A DNA stretch of 64,000 nt from Pacificimonas sp963710205. Its GTDB lineage: Bacteria; Pseudomonadota; Alphaproteobacteria; Sphingomonadales; Sphingomonadaceae. Below are positions 59,065 to 64,000 of the stretch, piece after piece; position 1 is the first letter of the stretch, and the number at the start of each line of letters is the position of its first letter. The DNA lies in NCBI GenBank assembly GCA_963710205.1, contig CAVPZG010000006.1:248001-312000 (forward strand), written 5' to 3'. The notes below the pieces were generated by a model. That model was not told the DNA's origin. It did not search any database and saw only the letters and a program-made list of their open reading frames with translations. The translations under genes were made by a program, and so were the position numbers.

Positions 59065-60849
59065 ATGGGAAGCGAAATCATCCGGCCGTCCCGCCGCACC
59101 GTTCTGGGAAGCATCGTCGGCGCTGCGGCAATGGGCATCGCGATGCCAGCCTGGGCACGGGGCGGGCATGTCGGCGGCGACATGCTGCGCAGCGGCTTCG
59201 ACGAAGTGTCCGGAGCCAGCATTGACCTGACGATCGCGCGCGGCCACCGCATCGTAGAGGGACGGCGCGGCATGGGCGTAGCCGTCAATGGCAGCGTTCC
59301 CGGCCCGCTCGTGCGCCTGAAGGAGGGCGAGGCCGTCAAACTCAACGTCACGAACCTGCTGGACGAGGACAGTTCCATTCACTGGCACGGGCTGCTGGTG
59401 CCGTTCCAGTATGACGGCGTCCCGGGCGTCAGTTTTCCCGGCATCGGTCCGGGCGAAACCTTCACTTACGATCTGCCCGCGCTGCGTCAGTCAGGAACCT
59501 ACTGGTGGCACAGCCATTCGAACCTGCAGGAGCAGGCGGGACATTATGGGCCGATAATCGTCGACCCCGCGGGACCGGGCCCGGTTCAGGCCGACCGCGA
59601 CTATGTGCTGGTTCTGAGCGAGTTCACGCCCATGCATCCGCACATGATCATGAAAAAGCTGAAGCAGGGCGAGGGCTACTTCAATTATCAGCAGCGCACA
59701 TGGACGGATGATTATCCCCTGACGGGACAGGAGCGCCGCATGTGGGCGCAGATGCGCATGATGCCGACGGATATCATGGACGTGGGCGGCGCGACCTACA
59801 CCTATCTTGCCAACGGTCACGGCCCTTCCGAGGGTCTCGAATATCTGTTCAACCCCGGCCAGCGCGTCAGGCTGCGCGTCATCAATGGCAGCGCCATGAG
59901 CTTCTTCAACGTCCGCATTCCCGGCGCCAGATTCTGGGTTGTGGGCGCCGACGGCCAGAATGTCCGCCCTGTCGAAGTGGAAGAGTTCCAGATTGGCGCG
60001 GCGGAAACCTACGATATCGTCGTTGAACCGGCCGGCGACGCGCACACCATTGTTGCCGAATCCATGGACCGGTCGGGCATGGCCGTGGCGACCCTTGCCA
60101 GCCGACCGGGTGCGCGTGCCGAGGTTCCCGCCCTTCGCGACCCGCCGCTCCTCACCATGGCCGACATGGGAATGAATCATGGCGGCGGCGACATGGATCA
60201 TGGCGACATGGATCACGGGGACATGGATCATGCGGCGATGGGACATGCCATGCCCGCGACGGGGGAGTCCATGTCGATGGACGGCATGTCGATGCGCGAT
60301 ACCTCGCTGCTGCCCGCCAGCGTCAAGGTTGGCCCCGGCATAGACATGGTGTCGATGGCCCCTGTTGACCGCATGGGGGATCCCGGCATCGGCCTCGACG
60401 GGGTTCCGCACCGGGTCCTGAACTACAGGGACCTTGCCGCGCTCGCGCCGAACAAGGATGATCGCGCACCGTCGCGGCAGATGGAAATTCACCTGACCGG
60501 CAATATGGAGCGCTACATGTGGTCTTTCGACGGTCAGAAGTTCACGGCCGTCAGCGACGACCCAATCCGCTTTGCCTATAACGAGCGGGTGCGTGTAAAG
60601 CTGGTCAACGACACGATGATGGCGCACCCGATCCATCTGCACGGGCATTTCTTTGAACTGGTAAATGGAGCCGATGCCCTGCATCAGCCGCTGAAGCACA
60701 CGGTGATCGTGCAGCCGGGGGGCAGTGCCACCTTTGACCTGACCGCGGACGAGGTCGGTGACTGGGCGTTTCACTGTCATCTCCTCTATCACATGCATTC
60801 CGGCATGTTCCAGATTGTCACCGTGAACACGCCGGGAGCGGCAGCGTGA
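59065..60849 (+). CDS. copA: Multicopper oxidase CopA
   Basis: 594 residues. A Tat signal (RPSRRTVLGSIVGAAAMG, twin Arg) exports the folded enzyme. Copper sites: SIHWHGLLVP, YWWHSHSNLQ, AHPIHLHGHFFEL and the C-terminal WAFHCHLLYHMHSGMFQIV with the type 1 Cys. A Met/His-rich insert (about 370-420, repeats of GDMDHGDMDH type) resembles the Cu(I)-binding segment of CopA/PcoA. It oxidises Cu(I) to Cu(II) in the periplasm. The start at 59065 has AAAGG about 9 bases upstream. It overlaps copB by 4 bases. Confidence 0.95.
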   Translation: MGSEIIRPSRRTVLGSIVGAAAMGIAMPAWARGGHVGGDMLRSGFDEVSGASIDLTIARGHRIVEGRRGMGVAVNGSVPGPLVRLKEGEAVKLNVTNLLDEDSSIHWHGLLVPFQYDGVPGVSFPGIGPGETFTYDLPALRQSGTYWWHSHSNLQEQAGHYGPIIVDPAGPGPVQADRDYVLVLSEFTPMHPHMIMKKLKQGEGYFNYQQRTWTDDYPLTGQERRMWAQMRMMPTDIMDVGGATYTYLANGHGPSEGLEYLFNPGQRVRLRVINGSAMSFFNVRIPGARFWVVGADGQNVRPVEVEEFQIGAAETYDIVVEPAGDAHTIVAESMDRSGMAVATLASRPGARAEVPALRDPPLLTMADMGMNHGGGDMDHGDMDHGDMDHAAMGHAMPATGESMSMDGMSMRDTSLLPASVKVGPGIDMVSMAPVDRMGDPGIGLDGVPHRVLNYRDLAALAPNKDDRAPSRQMEIHLTGNMERYMWSFDGQKFTAVSDDPIRFAYNERVRVKLVNDTMMAHPIHLHGHFFELVNGADALHQPLKHTVIVQPGGSATFDLTADEVGDWAFHCHLLYHMHSGMFQIVTVNTPGAAA

Positions 60850-61934
60850 GGCGCCTGACCGCCGCGGCCCTGCTACTGGCAGCTTCAGGGCCTGCGCTCG
60901 CCCAGCATGGCGGCCACCAGATGCCCGCCATATCGGCAGACGTCTCGAAGGACGAAACACCAGCGGCCGACCCACATGCCGCGCACCGGACCATGGATCA
61001 CGGTGCCATGAAGCATGATATGGCCGAACCCGTGCCGCCGGTGGACCACGGCCAGATGGATCACGGCCAGATGGATCACGGTCAGATGGATCATGGTCAG
61101 ATGGACCACGGCCAGATGGATCATGGTCAGATGGATCATGGTCAGATGGACCACTCGGCCATGGGCCACTCGCCAGCACCCGCCGCTATTCCGAACGCCC
61201 CGCCGCCCGCCGCTGCCGGATCAGGCCCGCCGCGTGCTGCCGATGCGATCTGGGGTACGGAGGCCATGCGCGCTTCCCGTGAGGCGCTTGCGCGTGAAAA
61301 TGGTGGCATGACGACGTCCTGGTTTCAGGGTGACCGCGCCGAATATCGCCTGCGCGCGGGCAGGGACGGCTATCTATGGGATGTGCAGGGCTATTATGGC
61401 GGCGACATCGATAAATTCTGGTTCAAGTCGGAAGGTGAGGGCAGTTTTGGTGAGGAGAGTGAGGCTGCCGAGGTGCAGGCACTTCTCAGCCACGCCATTG
61501 GGCCCTTCACCGACATTCAGGCAGGGGTCCGGCAGGATTTCGCACCCAGGGACCGCACCTATGCCGTCTTCGGCGTGCAGGGCCTCGCCCCCTATAATTA
61601 CGAATATGATCTTGCCGCGTTTCTCTCCGACAAGGGTGATCTGACCGCGCGCCTGGAGGTCGAACTCGATCAGCGCATCACCCAGCGGCTGATCCTGCAG
61701 CCGCGCGCCGAAGTCGGACTGAGCGCGCAGGACGTCCCCGAACTCGGCATTGGCGCCGGTCTGGATGCCGTGGAGCTGGGCCTTCGTCTGCGCTATGAAT
61801 TTGCGCGCGAATTTGCACCCTATGTTGGTGTGGAGCAGGAATGGAAGGTTGGGACCAGTGCCGATTTCGCCCGTGCCGATGGCGAGGATCCAACTGTCAC
61901 CAATTATGTGGTCGGGATCCGCTTCTGGTTCTAG
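60846..61934 (+). CDS. copB: Copper-resistance outer-membrane protein CopB
   Basis: 362 residues. Signal peptide (LTAAALLLAASGPALAQ), a Met/His-rich N-terminal part with VDHGQ, six MDHGQ and MDHSA repeats (about 66-105), and a CopB/PcoB barrel domain (about 135-362: WFQGDRAEYRLRAGRDGYLW to the terminal VVGIRFWF). It is the partner of CopA and probably sequesters copper at the outer membrane. Confidence 0.94.
   Translation: MRRLTAAALLLAASGPALAQHGGHQMPAISADVSKDETPAADPHAAHRTMDHGAMKHDMAEPVPPVDHGQMDHGQMDHGQMDHGQMDHGQMDHGQMDHGQMDHSAMGHSPAPAAIPNAPPPAAAGSGPPRAADAIWGTEAMRASREALARENGGMTTSWFQGDRAEYRLRAGRDGYLWDVQGYYGGDIDKFWFKSEGEGSFGEESEAAEVQALLSHAIGPFTDIQAGVRQDFAPRDRTYAVFGVQGLAPYNYEYDLAAFLSDKGDLTARLEVELDQRITQRLILQPRAEVGLSAQDVPELGIGAGLDAVELGLRLRYEFAREFAPYVGVEQEWKVGTSADFARADGEDPTVTNYVVGIRFWF
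61041..61160 (+). repeat. 15-base tandem coding repeat (MDHGQ) in copB
   Basis: Eight consecutive 15-base units of the type ATGGATCA(C/T)GG(C/T)CAG, the first starting GTG and the last ending TCGGCC. They differ only at third positions, so they look recently amplified, and every unit adds Met and His copper ligands in frame. Confidence 0.92.
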
Positions 61935-63421
61935 GGCGCGATGGCGGCAAAGTTCAGCGACGCCCGCCGCAGAAAATCATCCACATCGGGAAGGGGTGAC
62001 ACGCCCATTCCTTTCTCACGCACCAGCCTGTTGCCTGCGGGAAACTGGCCATAGCCTGCGAGCAGGCAGTGCCAGCTCATGCTCGAATAGGCGCTGCCGA
62101 TGTTCAGTTCGTCTATGGTGGCGGCCATGTCCCTGCAGGTGAACCAGGCGGTCATGATCGCTTTCAGCTTGTCGGATAGATAGTCGTTGGCGGCATTGCC
62201 GCGCCAGTAGGCCGTGTCGCTGCGGCGATTCAGGCGGTAGTGCGCAACGATATAGTCGCGGATATTTTCATATCTTTCGGCGACATTCCGGTTGAAGCGG
62301 TCCCGGTGTCCCGGGGAGAAGCCGCCCTCTTCATAGGCCGCCATGAAGAGATTCGCCGTTGCGATGACGATGTGAAGCGCAGTCGCTTCAAGGGGTTCCA
62401 GGAAACCTTGCGACAGTCCGACCGAAAGGCAGTTGCCGTGCCAGCTGTCCGTCCTCCTGCCGACCTTCATCTTCAGATGTACGGCCTCTCCTTCCCTCTC
62501 CGTCAGGCCAAGATGCGCGCGCAGTTCGGCCTCCGCCGCGTCGGCATCGATGTGGCGCGAGGAATAGACATAACCATTGCCTGTCCGGCTGGTCAGCGGG
62601 ATGGACCAGGCCCATCCGTTCGACAGGGCGGTCGCTTCCGTCGCAGGGATCATGGGTCCGGCAGGAACCGCGGTCGGCAGCGTCACTGCGGAATCGTTGA
62701 ACAGATTGCGATCGAAGGACTGGAAATGCATTCCGAGGGCGTTGGCGATAACGGCCCGAAAGCCAGAGCTGTCGATGAAGAAGTCACCGCCGATCCGTCT
62801 GCCATCATCACAGACAAGCGCGTCGACATCGCCAGCTTCCGTGATGTCGACGTGGTTCACGCGCGCTTCCACATGACGGACGCCGCGCGAAACCGCGTGT
62901 TCGCGCAGAAATGCCCCCAGCTTGTGCGCGTCGAAATGATAGCCATAGCTCGGTTCGAAAGGGAAATTTTCGGGCGGGTGCGGGCCACGCCCTTCCCCGG
63001 CCAGCCTGGTCGCCAGAAAATAGGGATCGGGATGCGCGGGTACATCGACGCCCTGACGCCTGAGCGCGCAGGCGCGCTCGAAGACGGGCTGGGTATGAAG
63101 GTCGAGGGGGCCGGGGAAGGGATGAAAATAGCTTTCATGACCCGGCTGTTCCGACCACCCCGTAAACCGGATGCCCAGCTTGTAGGTCGCGTCACAGGCC
63201 GGCATCCAGTCGCTTTCCGCGATGCCGAGCTGCTCGAAAAACGCCTTCAACTGCGGCGTCGACCCTTCGCCAACGCCGATGATGCCGATCTGCTGCGATT
63301 CGACGACCATGATCTCAAAGGGGCGCGGCGCGTTTGCGCCCAGCCAGCGCTCCGCCATCAGGCAGGCGGTCATCCAGCCCGCGCTGCCGCCGCCCAGAAT
63401 GACGATGCGGATCGGTGTCAT
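61931..63421 (-). CDS. Flavin-dependent tryptophan-halogenase family protein
   Basis: 496 residues. The FAD-binding start RIVILGGGSAGWMTA (GxGxxG) and the halogenase motif WAWSIPL (WxWxIP, about residue 271) are both present, with GEGSTPQLKAFFEQLGI and GLSQGFLEPLEATALH. These flavoproteins chlorinate or brominate an indole or other substrate with reduced flavin; an extra flavin reductase is needed. In sphingomonads and Caulobacter such genes are common beside TonB-receptor glycan loci, where the true substrate is unknown. Its 3' end overlaps copB by 4 bases (convergent). Confidence 0.92.
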   Translation of the reverse strand: MTPIRIVILGGGSAGWMTACLMAERWLGANAPRPFEIMVVESQQIGIIGVGEGSTPQLKAFFEQLGIAESDWMPACDATYKLGIRFTGWSEQPGHESYFHPFPGPLDLHTQPVFERACALRRQGVDVPAHPDPYFLATRLAGEGRGPHPPENFPFEPSYGYHFDAHKLGAFLREHAVSRGVRHVEARVNHVDITEAGDVDALVCDDGRRIGGDFFIDSSGFRAVIANALGMHFQSFDRNLFNDSAVTLPTAVPAGPMIPATEATALSNGWAWSIPLTSRTGNGYVYSSRHIDADAAEAELRAHLGLTEREGEAVHLKMKVGRRTDSWHGNCLSVGLSQGFLEPLEATALHIVIATANLFMAAYEEGGFSPGHRDRFNRNVAERYENIRDYIVAHYRLNRRSDTAYWRGNAANDYLSDKLKAIMTAWFTCRDMAATIDELNIGSAYSSMSWHCLLAGYGQFPAGNRLVREKGMGVSPLPDVDDFLRRASLNFAAIAP

Positions 63422-63425
63422 GGGC

Positions 63426-64000
63426 CTATGATGCGGGCGTCAGCCGGATCGCGAAACCCCCGCCGGGCGCCATGGTGACGCTCAGCTTGTCGTCGGCGCT
63501 CATGCGCGCACTGTCGATGGACAGGCTGTGGCGCGCCGCCGTCCGGTAATCGGCACCCTCGCCGTCGCGCCAGATCGTGACATCATAATCCTTTCCCGCG
63601 TCTAGAAAATCGAGTTGTATATCGACTGTCCGCGCTTCCTCGTTCGTCACACCGCCCAGATACCAGTCGTCGGAAGCGCGGTCCTTGCGCGCCGTCACGA
63701 CATAGTCGCCGACCTCTCCCATCAGCGTGCGGGTTTCCGACCAGTCGGTCGGCACCTGTTTGATAAAGGCGAAGGCGTCCGGATATTTCTGATAATTTTC
63801 CGGCAGGTCCGCCGCCATCTGGATGGGCGAATAGAGAACCACATAGAGGGCAAGCTGGCGCGCGATGGTGGATGGGATGTCGCGTCCGCCGCGCCCCTTC
63901 AGGCTGAGAACGCCGGGCGTATAGTCCATCGGGCCCGACAGCATGCGCGTGAAGACCAGGTTCGGCACATGGCTTGGCACGTTCGGCGGCTCTCCCCACG
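63426..64000 (-). CDS. GH97 family glycosidase, C-terminal part (runs off the right edge)
   Basis: The visible 190 residues include PSHVPNLVFTRMLSGPMDYTPGVLS, the usual GH97 (alpha-glucosidase SusB-type) segment near the end of the barrel, then ARQLALYVVLYSPIQMAADLP, DWSETRTLMGEVGDYVVTARK and a C-terminal beta-sandwich. Reading continues left to right off the window, so the catalytic N-terminal part and the signal are missing. The 4-base gap to the halogenase gene says they are one operon. Substrate probably an alpha-glucoside or galactoside. Confidence 0.88.
   Translation of the reverse strand, partial: WGEPPNVPSHVPNLVFTRMLSGPMDYTPGVLSLKGRGGRDIPSTIARQLALYVVLYSPIQMAADLPENYQKYPDAFAFIKQVPTDWSETRTLMGEVGDYVVTARKDRASDDWYLGGVTNEEARTVDIQLDFLDAGKDYDVTIWRDGEGADYRTAARHSLSIDSARMSADDKLSVTMAPGGGFAIRLTPAS

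Noticed and set aside
61041..61160. A CRISPR-like tandem repeat
   Set aside because: There are no spacers; the 15-base units are contiguous and code for MDHGQ.
59491..61179. A very long minus-strand frame opposite copA/copB
   Set aside because: It arises from the His/Met-rich codon use of copA and copB read backwards; copA and copB themselves are certain.

Overview
The window is high-GC Alphaproteobacterial DNA and most resembles Sphingomonadales. The reasons are a class I lysyl-tRNA synthetase, an RcdA (DUF1465) protein, a large TonB-dependent receptor beside type II secretion-like genes, a tryptophan-halogenase family flavoprotein and a GH97 enzyme. The genus cannot be fixed from sequence alone. 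The window begins inside thyA (minus strand) and ends inside a GH97 glucosidase gene (minus strand). No insertion sequence, integrase or CRISPR array was seen.

Region by region. 0-11 kb: an NfrB/NfrA-like glycosyltransferase and outer-membrane pair, lysK, nhaA, an OxyR-like regulator lacking the peroxidatic cysteine, a LytS/LytTR two-component pair, rcdA, and a small heat-shock gene behind a probable ROSE-type RNA thermometer. 11.8-15.5 kb: tRNA-Trp, secE, nusG, rplK, rplA, rplJ and rplL, closed by a terminator; rpoBC does not follow. 15.6-24.6 kb: a SET protein, a thioredoxin/CcdA pair, then a TonB-dependent receptor, a beta-helix lipoprotein, a GspC-like protein and a GspE-like protein that has lost every ATPase signature but keeps its tetracysteine motif. 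24.8-29.8 kb: a TetR-controlled DevBCA/TolC-type exporter.

29.8-51.7 kb is the most notable part: a complete non-flagellar type III secretion system (T3SS). One tightly overlapping plus-strand operon (a lytic transglycosylase gene with an apparent frameshift, then sctV-C-D-F-I-J-K-L-N-O-P and a LuxR-type regulator) faces a minus-strand sctU and a minus-strand sctQ-R-S-T operon. A FliO-like gene, normally confined to flagella, sits between sctU and sctQ. Likely exported proteins flank the machinery: a DUF1521 protein with the GDPHVD self-cleavage motif known from rhizobial NopE, a LysM/lysozyme protein with two EF-hand-like loops and no Sec signal, a glycine-rich filament or translocator candidate, and a small unknown protein. 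These four genes, and not the structural operons, share an upstream palindrome GGG-N4-CCC in a conserved context (six copies). I propose it as the operator of a T3SS secretome regulon, perhaps read by the LuxR-type protein encoded at the end of the structural operon.

51.7-61.9 kb is a heavy-metal (probably copper) region: an RND pump and adaptor, a glutaredoxin-MauE fusion, DUF305, DUF411 and DUF2231 proteins and a CsoR-like sensor on the minus strand. It is divergent from a Tat-exported multicopper oxidase (copA) and copB with an MDHGQ repeat, around a shared CsoR-type operator. 61.9-64 kb holds the halogenase-family flavoprotein and the GH97 fragment.
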